DNA of 64,000 nucleotides, from positions 62,001-126,000 of the forward strand of contig CAJUSD010000003.1 in assembly GCA_910589145.1 (NCBI GenBank), in the 5' to 3' direction. A program made the position numbers and the translations under genes. Within the stretch, counting starts at the first letter, position 1. Every line of letters starts with the position of its first letter. This DNA is from an uncultured Oscillospiraceae bacterium (GTDB lineage: Bacteria > Bacillota > Clostridia > Oscillospirales > Ruminococcaceae). Of the stretch, positions 17,472-25,786 are shown piece by piece. The notes below the pieces were generated by a model. It searched no databases. It saw nothing but the letters and a program-made list of their open reading frames with translations, and was not told the origin of the DNA.

Positions 17472-18443
17472 ATGGATATGAAAAACATCCTGGTTCTTCT
17501 GCCTGTCGAAGAACGCCATAAAAAGTGTCTGGAAGCAGAAGCCCATGGAATTCCACTTATCTATGCCGCAGCCGATACTGTCACCAAGGAACAGGTACAG
17601 GCTGCACAAATTATTATTGGTAATCCCCCTGTTGAGTATGTTGCTGGTTCCCCAAACCTGAGATGGTTCCAGAGCAACACAGCAGGTCCTGACCCTTATT
17701 TAAAGCAAGGTGTTATTTCAGAGGACGCTATTATTACAAACGCAACCGGGGCATATGGTCTAGCTATATCGGAATATATGCTGGGAATCCTTTTATCCCT
17801 TTATAAAAAGCTGAATCTTTACCGGGACAACCAGAAAAGCCATGAGTGGACTAAACTGGGAAAGGTGAAATCTATATGGAATTCTACAATCCTTGTAATT
17901 GGATTAGGGGATATTGGCAGCAGTTTTGCAAAGCTGGTTAAAAATATGGGTGCATATGTGATTGGCGTTCGCCGGACAGATGCCCGCAAGCCGGATTTTG
18001 CAGATGAAATTTACCTTTCAAATGAAATTGACTCCCTTCTCCCCCGTGCCGATGTGGTTGCGCTTAGTTTGCCCGGCAACAGCCAGACCTCCCATATTCT
18101 GAACCGGGACAGGATTGGAAAAATGAAGGAAGACGCTGTTATCCTTAATGTTGGCAGGGGTTCTGCCATAGACACTGATGCTCTGTATGATGCTTTGAAA
18201 GATGAGAAGATTGCCGGTGCTGCCCTTGACGTTACTGACCCGGAACCGCTTCCGCCTTCCCATCCTTTATGGGATCTTTCCAATGTTATCATCACGCCCC
18301 ATGTATCAGGCGGCTGGTCGCTGCCAGAGACTTTTGAAAGAATTGTAGGGATTTCTGCCCGCAACTTGGGCAGGTTTTTGTGTGGCGAGCCCCTGGAAAA
18401 TGTGATTGACCGTTCTACCGGGTACCGCACATTGCAAAATTAA
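17472..18443 (+). CDS. D-2-hydroxyacid dehydrogenase, NAD-binding
   Basis: This family interconverts 2-hydroxy and 2-keto acids with NAD(P)H. The 323-residue protein has the Rossmann motif GLGDIG (about residue 143). The catalytic triad is Arg in NVGRGS, Glu in DPEPLP, and His in TPHVSGG. It lacks the extra domains of serA phosphoglycerate dehydrogenase. Substrate is not evident; hydroxypyruvate, glyoxylate or branched 2-keto acids are all possible. The open frame extends back to 17382, but the ATG at 17472 follows AAAGGAGAG by 11 bases and fits the family start. Confidence 0.88.
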   Translation: MDMKNILVLLPVEERHKKCLEAEAHGIPLIYAAADTVTKEQVQAAQIIIGNPPVEYVAGSPNLRWFQSNTAGPDPYLKQGVISEDAIITNATGAYGLAISEYMLGILLSLYKKLNLYRDNQKSHEWTKLGKVKSIWNSTILVIGLGDIGSSFAKLVKNMGAYVIGVRRTDARKPDFADEIYLSNEIDSLLPRADVVALSLPGNSQTSHILNRDRIGKMKEDAVILNVGRGSAIDTDALYDALKDEKIAGAALDVTDPEPLPPSHPLWDLSNVIITPHVSGGWSLPETFERIVGISARNLGRFLCGEPLENVIDRSTGYRTLQN

Positions 18444-18579
18444 TGAAGTATTTTCTTTAGTATTGGTTTTTTGTTTTGAATCATTCAGGTTTAATCCGCT
18501 TTAGCTCCTACCTGTCTTTGGTTTATACCTGCAGATTAGTATTTCTCTGATAAAAATATAACAAAGCCCTTTCAACCCG

Positions 18580-18608
18580 TTGACAAGACCGGATAATTGC
18601 CGTAAAAT
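18580..18608 (+). promoter_or_regulatory. Near-consensus sigma-A promoter of the glycolytic cluster
   Basis: TTGACA, exactly 17 bp, TAAAAT. It lies 85 bases before the pgk start and is the strongest promoter I see in the window, in keeping with high expression of glycolytic genes. Confidence 0.85.
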
Positions 18609-18693
18609 AATGACGGAGAAACCAGAAAGCGGCAACACCGCCACAATAAGGAAAATCCACTAAAATCAGAAAAAAGAAAGGCCAGGTAACGCC

Positions 18694-19902
18694 ATGAGCG
18701 CACTAAACAAAGTTACAGTAGAAGACCTTGACGTAAAGGGCAAAAAAGTTCTTGTCCGCTGTGATTTCAACGTTCCTTTAAAGGAAGGCAAGATCACAAA
18801 TGACAACCGTATTACTGCCGCCCTTCCCACCATTAAAAAGTTAATTGAAAAAGGCGGACGTGTAATCCTCTGCTCCCATCTTGGCAAACCCAAGGGCCCA
18901 GATGCAAAGTGCACACTTGCCCCTGTAGCAGAACGTCTTTCCGAGCTGTTGGGGAAAAAAGTTGTTTTTGCCGCAGATGATGAAGTAGTTGGCCCCAATG
19001 CAAAAGCAGCAGTTGCATCTATGAAAGACGGCGACGTTGTTCTTCTCGAAAATACCCGTTTCCGCAAGGAGGAAACGAAAAATGTTCCTGAATTCAGCCA
19101 GGAGCTTGCGTCTCTGGCGGAAGTATATGTCAATGACGCCTTTGGTTCTGCACACCGTGCCCACTGCTCTACCGCAGGCGTAACCGAATATATTAAAACC
19201 ACAGCAGTTGGCTATTTGATGAACAAGGAAATCGAATATCTGGGTAATGCAGTCAACGAGCCTGTCCGTCCCTTTGTGGCGATTTTAGGCGGTGCTAAAG
19301 TTGCTGATAAACTGAATGTTATCGACAACCTTCTGAATAAGGTAGATACCCTGATTATTGGCGGCGGCATGGCGTATACGTTTATGAAGGCTGAGGGCTT
19401 TGAAATCGGTAAATCCTTGGTTGACGAGGAAAAATTGGAGTACTGCAAGAACATGATGAAAAAGGCTGAGGAAAAGGGCGTTAAACTTCTCCTGCCTGTT
19501 GATGCTGTAATTGCAGATTCCTTCCCGAATCCCATTGACGCTGAAATTCAAACCAAGGTTGTTTCTGTGAAAGAAATTCCTGCTGATGCAATGGGGCTGG
19601 ACATTGGACCGGCTACTGTTAAACTGTTTGCCGATGCTGTTCGTGCTGCAAAAACGGTTGTTTGGAATGGGCCTATGGGCGTATTTGAGAACCCAACCCT
19701 TGCAGTTGGTACAAAGGAAGTTGCAAAGGCTATGGCTGAAACTTCCGGTACAACCGTAATCGGCGGCGGCGATTCTGCTGCAGCTGTGATCCAAATGGGA
19801 TTTGCAGATAAGATGACCCATATCTCTACTGGCGGCGGCGCGTCTCTGGAATATTTGGAGGGTAATGGGCTTCCCGGAATCGATTGCATTAACGATAAAT
19901 AA
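18694..19902 (+). CDS. pgk: Phosphoglycerate kinase
   Basis: It transfers phosphate from 1,3-bisphosphoglycerate to ADP in the first ATP-yielding step of glycolysis. The 402-residue protein has the N-domain substrate motif RCDFNVPL near residue 23 and the basic patch HLGKPKG near 63. The nucleotide domain follows with ILGGAKV near 195, GGGMAYTF near 222, WNGPMGVFE near 325 and TIGGGDS near 355. Length is typical. It is the first gene of the pgk-tpiA-gpmI group; a hairpin follows it at 19933. Confidence 0.98.
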   Translation: MSALNKVTVEDLDVKGKKVLVRCDFNVPLKEGKITNDNRITAALPTIKKLIEKGGRVILCSHLGKPKGPDAKCTLAPVAERLSELLGKKVVFAADDEVVGPNAKAAVASMKDGDVVLLENTRFRKEETKNVPEFSQELASLAEVYVNDAFGSAHRAHCSTAGVTEYIKTTAVGYLMNKEIEYLGNAVNEPVRPFVAILGGAKVADKLNVIDNLLNKVDTLIIGGGMAYTFMKAEGFEIGKSLVDEEKLEYCKNMMKKAEEKGVKLLLPVDAVIADSFPNPIDAEIQTKVVSVKEIPADAMGLDIGPATVKLFADAVRAAKTVVWNGPMGVFENPTLAVGTKEVAKAMAETSGTTVIGGGDSAAAVIQMGFADKMTHISTGGGASLEYLEGNGLPGIDCINDK

Positions 19903-19932
19903 TTGACTGTGCCTTTATTTACGAATGATTGC

Positions 19933-19976
19933 AGGTGTTCGGGTGCATACCCGAACGCCTACCTTCATTCTTTTTT
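19933..19976 (+). terminator. Intercistronic hairpin between pgk and tpiA
   Basis: A 12 bp stem (AGGTGTTCGGGT with ACCCGAACGCCT, one G-U pair) is followed 13 bases later by TTTTTT. It could be a leaky terminator that lowers tpiA-gpmI expression relative to pgk, or an mRNA stability element. Confidence 0.6.
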
Positions 19977-20032
19977 AATATGGTTTCAAATCCAGCAGTA
20001 ATGTAAACCTGATACAGATGAAAAGGATGGAT

Positions 20033-20806
20033 ATGTCTATGAAAAAAAGTGTAAGAAAAGCAGTTATAGCAGGCAACTGGAAAATGAATAAAAACCGTAA
20101 AGAAGCAAAAGCATTAATTGATGAATTAAAGCCCCTTGTTGCAGATGCAAAATGTGATGTTGTAATCTGTGTACCATATACAAATTTGGAAACAGCCCTT
20201 TCCCTGACGGAAAATACCAATATTAAGGTTGGGGCTGAAAATTGCCACTGGGCAGAAAGCGGCGCCTTTACAGGGGAAATTTCTGCACCCATGCTGTCGG
20301 AAATGGGCGTTGAATATGTTATTATTGGACATTCGGAACGCCGCCAGTATTTTGGTGAAACAGATATTACCGTTAATAAGCGGGTTCGCGCTGCCCTTAA
20401 CGCCGGGTTAAAAGTAATCCTCTGCGTTGGAGAACTGCTGGAACAAAGGGAACAGGGAATTACAGAAGAAATCGTTTCCATGCAGACCAAAATTGATTTA
20501 GCTGGAGTAAACGCCGAAGAACTTAAAAATATCATTATTGCATATGAACCTGTCTGGGCCATTGGCACAGGAAAAACTGCTACCAGCGATCAAGCTGACG
20601 AAGTAAACGGGTATATTCGTTCTGTTGTGGCTAAACTGTATGGTGAAGCGGCTGCTGAAGCTCTGACCATTCAATACGGCGGTTCTATGAACGCCAAAAA
20701 TGCCGACGAGCTTTTGACCAAGGTTCATGTAGACGGTGGTTTGATTGGCGGTGCATCTTTAAAGGCTCCCGATTTTGCCGCTATTGTTTCAGCCGCCTCT
20801 AAATAA
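20033..20806 (+). CDS. tpiA: Triosephosphate isomerase
   Basis: It interconverts dihydroxyacetone phosphate and glyceraldehyde 3-phosphate. The TIM-barrel protein shows AGNWKMN near the N-terminus (Asn and catalytic Lys), IGHSERR (catalytic His), AYEPVWAIGTGKTA (catalytic Glu and flexible loop) and YGGSMNAKN. Four in-frame ATGs occur at 20018, 20027, 20033 and 20039. The AAAAGG ending at 20026 best serves 20033 or 20039; I give 20033 (257 residues). It is the middle gene of the glycolytic group. Confidence 0.97.
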   Translation: MSMKKSVRKAVIAGNWKMNKNRKEAKALIDELKPLVADAKCDVVICVPYTNLETALSLTENTNIKVGAENCHWAESGAFTGEISAPMLSEMGVEYVIIGHSERRQYFGETDITVNKRVRAALNAGLKVILCVGELLEQREQGITEEIVSMQTKIDLAGVNAEELKNIIIAYEPVWAIGTGKTATSDQADEVNGYIRSVVAKLYGEAAAEALTIQYGGSMNAKNADELLTKVHVDGGLIGGASLKAPDFAAIVSAASK

Positions 20807-20912
20807 GCGAATTTTCTAGTTCGCCAATCAACGAACTTTTGGATATAGGCAAAAGAACCGGCAGGCCCCAAAAGGCAGGCGTGCCGGATTTGCTGGAAAA
20901 GGAGAAAAAGCC

Positions 20913-22427
20913 ATGAAAAAACCTGTAGCATTGATTATTATGGATGGGTTCGGTATTAATCCCAGCGACAAGGGAAACGCTATCCATGCTGCAAAAACCC
21001 CTAATATCGACCGGCTGTTTTCCCAGAACCCCCGTACACAAATTGGCGCTTCTGGTCTGGATGTTGGTCTTCCTGACGGTCAGATGGGCAACTCTGAGGT
21101 AGGCCATACAAATATTGGAGCAGGACGGATTGTTTACCAGGAATTGACCCGTATTACCAAGTCTATCCATGATGGAGATTTCTTTCAAAACGAAGCCCTT
21201 TTGGGTGCAGTCGAAAACTGCAAAAAAAATAACAGCGCCCTTCATATTATGGGGCTGCTGTCTAACGGCGGCGTTCACAGTCATATTGAGCATATTTTCG
21301 GAGTTCTTGAAATGGCGAAACGTGCTGGACTGGAAAAGGTTTATCTCCATGGATTTATGGACGGCCGCGATGTGCCGCCGGAGTCTGGAAAATCCTTTGT
21401 AGAGGAAACCGTTGCTAAAATGAAGGAACTTGGCGTAGGAAAAGTGGCCAATGTTATGGGCCGTTACTATGCCATGGACAGGGACAACCGCTGGGAGCGT
21501 GTGTCTCAGGCTTATGCAGCCTTGGTTTATGGAGAAGGTGTCCAGAATCCTGATCCCGTGGATGCTATGCAGAAATCTTATGACGATGGAAAAACCGATG
21601 AATTTGTAATTCCAGTCGTTTGTGACAAGGAAGGCGTAATAAAAGCCAATGATTCTGTTGTATTCTGCAACTTCCGTCCTGATCGCGCCAGGGAAATCAC
21701 CCGTACCTTTGTGGACGATGATTTTACTGGTTTTGAACGCAAAAACGGGCGTTTCCCGTTATACTATGTCTGCATGACCCAGTATGACGCTACAATGCCC
21801 AATGTCCATGTTGCCTTTAAACCCCAGTCTTTAGATAATACTTTTGGCGAATATATCGCTGAGAAGGGATTGACTCAGCTCAGAATCGCCGAAACTGAAA
21901 AATATGCCCATGTCACCTTCTTCTTTAACGGTGGTGTAGAGGCCCCCTATAAAAATGAAGACAGAGCTTTGATTCCTTCCCCCAAGGTCGCTACTTACGA
22001 CCTGAAACCTGAAATGAGCGCCTATGAAGTTACCGACGAAGTTCTCAGGCGGATTGACAGCGATAAATATGACGTTATTATTCTTAACTTTGCCAACTGC
22101 GACATGGTTGGGCATACCGGAGTTATGGAGGCTGCTGTCAAAGCGGTTGAGGCTGTTGATACCTGCCTTGGAAAAGTTGTGGATGCTGTTACCGGAAAGG
22201 GCGGTGTGGCCTTTATTACCGCCGACCATGGAAATGCAGATCGAATGATTGATACAGATGGTTCGCCCTTTACCGCCCATACAACAAATCCTGTTCCCTT
22301 TGTAGTGGCAGGGATGTCATGCACGCTCAGGGAGGGCGGAAGATTGGCTGATATTGCCCCCACCATGTTAAAGGTTCTTGAAATTCCCCAGCCTAAGGAA
22401 ATGAGTGGAACATCTATTATTATCTAA
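20913..22427 (+). CDS. gpmI: 2,3-bisphosphoglycerate-independent phosphoglycerate mutase
   Basis: It converts 3- to 2-phosphoglycerate through a phosphoserine intermediate with two Mn ions. The 504-residue protein has the alkaline-phosphatase-fold motifs: MDGFG at residues 10-14, the nucleophile Ser in MGNSEVGH, DGRDVPP, FRPDRARE, and the late metal ligands NCDMVGHTG and TADHGNAD. GGAAAAGGAG precedes the ATG. It is the last gene of the glycolytic group. A repeat element at 22467-22618 lies between its stop codon and the terminator. Confidence 0.98.
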   Translation: MKKPVALIIMDGFGINPSDKGNAIHAAKTPNIDRLFSQNPRTQIGASGLDVGLPDGQMGNSEVGHTNIGAGRIVYQELTRITKSIHDGDFFQNEALLGAVENCKKNNSALHIMGLLSNGGVHSHIEHIFGVLEMAKRAGLEKVYLHGFMDGRDVPPESGKSFVEETVAKMKELGVGKVANVMGRYYAMDRDNRWERVSQAYAALVYGEGVQNPDPVDAMQKSYDDGKTDEFVIPVVCDKEGVIKANDSVVFCNFRPDRAREITRTFVDDDFTGFERKNGRFPLYYVCMTQYDATMPNVHVAFKPQSLDNTFGEYIAEKGLTQLRIAETEKYAHVTFFFNGGVEAPYKNEDRALIPSPKVATYDLKPEMSAYEVTDEVLRRIDSDKYDVIILNFANCDMVGHTGVMEAAVKAVEAVDTCLGKVVDAVTGKGGVAFITADHGNADRMIDTDGSPFTAHTTNPVPFVVAGMSCTLREGGRLADIAPTMLKVLEIPQPKEMSGTSIII

Positions 22428-22466
22428 TTACCAAGTTAGCCAATTCGCAAATTAATATTTTGATTA

Positions 22467-22618
22467 AGAGCCTATCCCAGAATGAGATGCACCCTGGCTG
22501 CATTTTGCCAAACAAGACGATTTTCCGCAGGCGGGCTGTCGCCCGGTAATGGAAATCAACGCGGTTTGGCGGAAAATATGCAAGCTGGATGGGCGCGGAT
22601 CATTTTGGGATAGGCTCT
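22467..22618. repeat. Structured palindromic element (copy A)
   Basis: The element has perfect 13 nt inverted ends, AGAGCCTATCCCA (22467-22479) and TGGGATAGGCTCT (22606-22618). It contains an internal CGGGCTGTCGCCCG hairpin and flanking TTTTCCGC/GCGGAAAA segments. Its reverse complement aligns along most of its length with the element at 63441-63598. It is inserted between the gpmI stop and the gpmI terminator. Confidence 0.88.
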
Positions 22619-22623
22619 AAGGA

Positions 22624-22668
22624 AGCCCGCCTGTTATCTTTTGATTTCTCATACAAGGCGGGCTTTTT
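22624..22668 (+). terminator. Terminator of the glycolytic operon
   Basis: AGCCCGCCTGT (22624-22634) pairs with ACAAGGCGGGCT (22652-22663) and is followed by TTTTT. The loop is large (about 17 nt). It lies about 200 bases past gpmI because of the intervening repeat. Confidence 0.85.
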
Positions 22669-22730
22669 GCCGGGATAAACTATGGGAAATAATTTTAGAA
22701 AATTTTGTAAGGGGAACTGGAGGAACTGCT

Positions 22731-23591
22731 ATGAACCTTTCCTTTGAAAGAAATACCAACCTGCCGGAAAAAATAAGTCTGATCCCTCTGGATTCAGAGT
22801 TGTGGGATGTATACACAGGCGCTTACGGAAACGTTGTGAAGGACCTTCGCCCCCTTATGAATCCCCGCCCCCGTATTTTGACCCCTTCTGAAAAATTACA
22901 GGAAGCCATCAATTTCCAAAGCCTTTTTGAGAACCTCTGGCACCAACTGCATTTTTATGCGGCAGATTATCTTGCGCTCCCCTATCTCGTTTCCCTGTTG
23001 GAACAAAGGGCAGAGGAAAAAGATTTCCAGTCCCAGCTTGATTTGATTTCAGAATTAGGCTTATGCCTGTCCACTGATATTCCCTCCAATCAGGCCGATC
23101 CCTCCCAGCCCATACCCAATCGTAAAATAATCGGCGATTACAATGACTGCATCGCCATTCTCCGTGAAAGAACAAAAATTTTTTTGGAAGCATATTTGGA
23201 AAGGCTGTCCTGGCTCAGTGAGGATGAGAAAATGTCCTTTTACATATCAGTACTCGCCATTCTGGGTGATCGTGAGGCGGCCTTTGTCTTTAATTCAACA
23301 CTGCTGGATGAATGTTATGTTATGTGCGGCGAATGTGAATACTGCGACGAGACAATAGAACCATTTTCAGTAAAAAATCCAAATTCTATCCGGCCTGCCC
23401 GCTCTGTTATGGGAAGGTGGGACGGCAAATCCCTAAACGATGTATATGTCTGGTTCAGCAATCTGGTTGATATGCTTGGAGATAAACAGTCAGTAAGAGC
23501 GCTTACTTATTATTACGGAATCTATACATGTCCCAAGTGCGGGGCAAAGGGACGGGTAATTGACCTGATGAAAAAATATTTCTTTGAATGA
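22731..23591 (+). CDS. Hypothetical protein with zinc-type cysteine clusters, HEAT-like N-terminus
   Basis: I do not recognise a named family. The 286-residue protein is predicted all-helical for its first 200 residues. A segment around 55-90 (ENLWHQLHFYAADYLALPYLVSLL) resembles the repeat units of bacterial HEAT-like proteins that often act as immunity or adaptor proteins. Two cysteine clusters follow, CGECEYC near 205 and CPKCG near 270, which could bind one zinc ion. The ATG at 22731 follows TGGAGGAAC; the frame is open from 22641 but without a ribosome site. It is monocistronic and faces the metal exporter gene tail to tail. Confidence 0.65.
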   Translation: MNLSFERNTNLPEKISLIPLDSELWDVYTGAYGNVVKDLRPLMNPRPRILTPSEKLQEAINFQSLFENLWHQLHFYAADYLALPYLVSLLEQRAEEKDFQSQLDLISELGLCLSTDIPSNQADPSQPIPNRKIIGDYNDCIAILRERTKIFLEAYLERLSWLSEDEKMSFYISVLAILGDREAAFVFNSTLLDECYVMCGECEYCDETIEPFSVKNPNSIRPARSVMGRWDGKSLNDVYVWFSNLVDMLGDKQSVRALTYYYGIYTCPKCGAKGRVIDLMKKYFFE

Positions 23592-23604
23592 TAAAACGCA
23601 GGCA

Positions 23605-24579
23605 TTAAAGCCAGTTGGAAACCAAGGTGATGGCCAGCCCTGCCAAAACCGCCGCCGCATAGGTACAAGCCAGGATTTTGGCACAATCCTTCCCTGCCTT
23701 GCGGGAACTGCGTAATAGAATTAAATAGCCAAATCCCGCCCCTGTAGACAAACCTGCGACAGCCGCCCCAAAGGAAATTGTACCCATAGTATACAGCTCT
23801 ACCAGCAGGACCGAAATTGCACAGCCGGGGATAAATCCTACCAACGCTGTAATAAAGGGTTGGGAAAATTCCTTTGAAAGCAAAAACGCTGCCAAACGTT
23901 CCTCTCCAATCCAGTATAGAACCAGGTTAATCAGCACTAATGTAAGACCTACAAATATGCCTGTTCTTATTGTATGGTACAAAGAGGAAAGGAATATATT
24001 GGACGAACAGGCCCCACATCCGCAGGAACTCATAGGGGAAGGCTCTTGCTCCTCTGGCATGGAGCGGCATTTTTCCTGCCCGTTTTCGCTTTCCTGTTCC
24101 GCTAAAAAACGTTCGTATTCTTCAGCCGCGCGAATTTCTTCCTGTAAATCCGCTTCTTCCTTTCGCTTTTTCTCCAGTTCCAACATTTGTCGGCGGAAAA
24201 CTGTATTTGCTAATAGGTATCCTGCCGCAATTGCTGTAACCATTTTACATGCCAAAAGAAGGATAACTTGTTTTATTTGCCCGGTATGAGAAAGAAGCAC
24301 AGGAACCGCCTCATCAGATGTAGACAGATATACTGCTATTAAGGTACCTGCTCCAATCATCCCCGCCCGGTATAACTCTGTACAGGCTGCAGAAAACCCG
24401 CACTGTGGGACTGACCCTAACAGCGCACCAATCACTGGGCCAAACCGCTGTTCCTGCCGTCCAATTAATATACCAATGTCCATTTTCCGTTGAAGGAACA
24501 GAATCATCAAATAAACCAGATATAATATCGGCAAAGTTTTTAGTGTATCCAATATTGCATCTAAAAGGGTTTCGACCAT
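23605..24579 (-). CDS. Putative 10-TM heavy-metal exporter (ArsP_2-like)
   Basis: The 324-residue membrane protein belongs by appearance to the family annotated as putative manganese or arsenic exporter. It has two homologous membrane halves, each with a conserved turn: GSVPQCGFSAACTELY near residue 55 and GFIPGCAISVLLVELY near 250. The halves are joined by a charged coiled-coil stretch (about 130-165) and a cysteine-rich segment SSCGCGACSS near 185 that may sense or hand over metal. The ATG at 24579 has GGAG ten bases upstream. Its promoter (24626-24654) carries a 7-1-7 inverted repeat at the start site, suggesting control by a metal-sensing regulator. Confidence 0.75.
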   Translation of the reverse strand: MVETLLDAILDTLKTLPILYLVYLMILFLQRKMDIGILIGRQEQRFGPVIGALLGSVPQCGFSAACTELYRAGMIGAGTLIAVYLSTSDEAVPVLLSHTGQIKQVILLLACKMVTAIAAGYLLANTVFRRQMLELEKKRKEEADLQEEIRAAEEYERFLAEQESENGQEKCRSMPEEQEPSPMSSCGCGACSSNIFLSSLYHTIRTGIFVGLTLVLINLVLYWIGEERLAAFLLSKEFSQPFITALVGFIPGCAISVLLVELYTMGTISFGAAVAGLSTGAGFGYLILLRSSRKAGKDCAKILACTYAAAVLAGLAITLVSNWL

Positions 24580-24602
24580 ATTTTTTCAACTCCATTTGCA
24601 AA

Positions 24603-24617
24603 TGAGATTCAATCGCA
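24603..24617 (-). promoter_or_regulatory. Candidate 7-1-7 operator at the exporter promoter
   Basis: TGAGATT-C-AATCGCA is a near-perfect inverted repeat, with six of seven positions paired around a single central base, in the geometry used by Fur-superfamily regulators. It lies just downstream of the -10 box, where a bound repressor would block initiation. The identity of the regulator is unknown. Confidence 0.5.
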
Positions 24618-24625
24618 TTTACTGT

Positions 24626-24654
24626 ATTCTACAATACGGAATTGAAATTGTCAA
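24626..24654 (-). promoter_or_regulatory. Sigma-A promoter of the metal exporter gene
   Basis: On the minus strand: TTGACA, 17 bp, TAGAAT. A second small inverted repeat (GTATT, 4 bases, AATAC) overlaps the -10. The start point would be near 24619. Confidence 0.8.
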
Positions 24655-24763
24655 TAGGAAAAGAAAAAGGGAGAGGAAACCGTTTTGTTTTCAATGCTGT
24701 CTTTTGCCAGGCAGCAGCCTTTGAACAGTCAATAAAAAATGCCAGATAAAGCAGAAAAAAGGA

Positions 24764-24792
24764 TGGACAAAATCCCTTATATGGTGTAAAAT
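24764..24792 (+). promoter_or_regulatory. Sigma-A promoter of the yitT-family gene with structured leader
   Basis: TGGACA, 17 bp, TAAAAT. The roughly 90 nt leader that follows can form a CCTGC/GCAGG stem (about 24809-24834) and a GGAC/GTCC stem (about 24848-24866) before AAAAGGAG. I could not match it to a known riboswitch. Confidence 0.65.
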
Positions 24793-24890
24793 CATCAGCG
24801 GTGCAAATCCTGCTTCACAGGTCGTTTATGCAGGAAAAAAATCGACTGGACAAAAACTGACAGTCCGCCCAGCAAAAGGAGATACCAGAT

Positions 24891-25745
24891 ATGGGATTAA
24901 AATTTCGCGGAAATCCATTTTACGAAACCCTATTAATGACATTTTGCGCTGTATTAATAGCAATTGGAAACCATTTCTTCCGGTTTCCCAATCATTTTAC
25001 CTTTGGCGGGGTATCAGGTATTGCTATCATTCTTCAATATTATCTTCCTCTGTCCACTGGCACCATAAACTTTATTCTCAATAATTTACTTTTGGTAGTT
25101 GGTTTTTTGGTTTTGGGAAAAGGTTTCGGGGTAAAAACCGCTTATGTAAGCTTTACGCTTTCCCTTTTCATATCTATTTTAGAAAAAGTGCTTCCTTTGG
25201 ACGGCCCCCTCACTGACCAGCCAATTTTGGAGTTATGTTATGGTATAGCTCTTCCTGGTGTGGCAGCTGCCCTGCTGTTTTATGTTGGAGCCTCCAGCGG
25301 CGGGACGGATATTATTGCTATGATTCTTAAAAAACATACCAGTATCAATATTGGCAGGGCGTTATTCTGCGCAGATGCCCTTGTAGTTTGCATATCTTTC
25401 TTTACTTTTGGCATTAAAGTGGGTTTATATTCTGTTTTAGGCCTTATGGTAAAATCCTTCCTGATTGACTCTGTCATTGAAAATATTAATCTTTGCAAAT
25501 CCTTTAATATTATCTGTAATAATCCTGAACCAATCTGCCGCTTTATTACGGAAAAGTTAAACCACAGCGCTACCATATATGAGGCGCAGGGTGCTTTTAC
25601 ACATTCTCCTAAAACTGTCATTATTACAGTAATGAGCCGTCCCCAGGCAATTATTTTAAGGCAGTATATTAAATCCATTGAACCAACAGCTTTTATGATT
25701 ATTACCAATAGCAGTGAGATAATCGGTAAGGGATTCCAAAATTAA
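24891..25745 (+). CDS. YitT family membrane protein (DUF161-DUF2179)
   Basis: YitT proteins are six-helix membrane proteins with a C-terminal cytoplasmic DUF2179 domain, common in Firmicutes and of uncertain function. The 284-residue product has the family glycine motif FGGVSGIAI near residue 39 and GASSGGTDIIAMIL near 132. The soluble domain starts near 205 (ATIYEAQGAF...KTVIITVMSR). AAAAGGAG precedes the ATG. It is single-gene and followed by the repeat at 25787. Confidence 0.9.
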   Translation: MGLKFRGNPFYETLLMTFCAVLIAIGNHFFRFPNHFTFGGVSGIAIILQYYLPLSTGTINFILNNLLLVVGFLVLGKGFGVKTAYVSFTLSLFISILEKVLPLDGPLTDQPILELCYGIALPGVAAALLFYVGASSGGTDIIAMILKKHTSINIGRALFCADALVVCISFFTFGIKVGLYSVLGLMVKSFLIDSVIENINLCKSFNIICNNPEPICRFITEKLNHSATIYEAQGAFTHSPKTVIITVMSRPQAIILRQYIKSIEPTAFMIITNSSEIIGKGFQN

Positions 25746-25786
25746 CATATGGCCAATAGTACATCCCTAAAATAACCCGGCAATTA

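Noticed and set aside
24790..24890. Possible cobalamin-type riboswitch before the yitT-family gene
   Set aside because: A GGTGCAAATCC-like string first suggested one, but the B12 box and the pseudoknot partners are absent.
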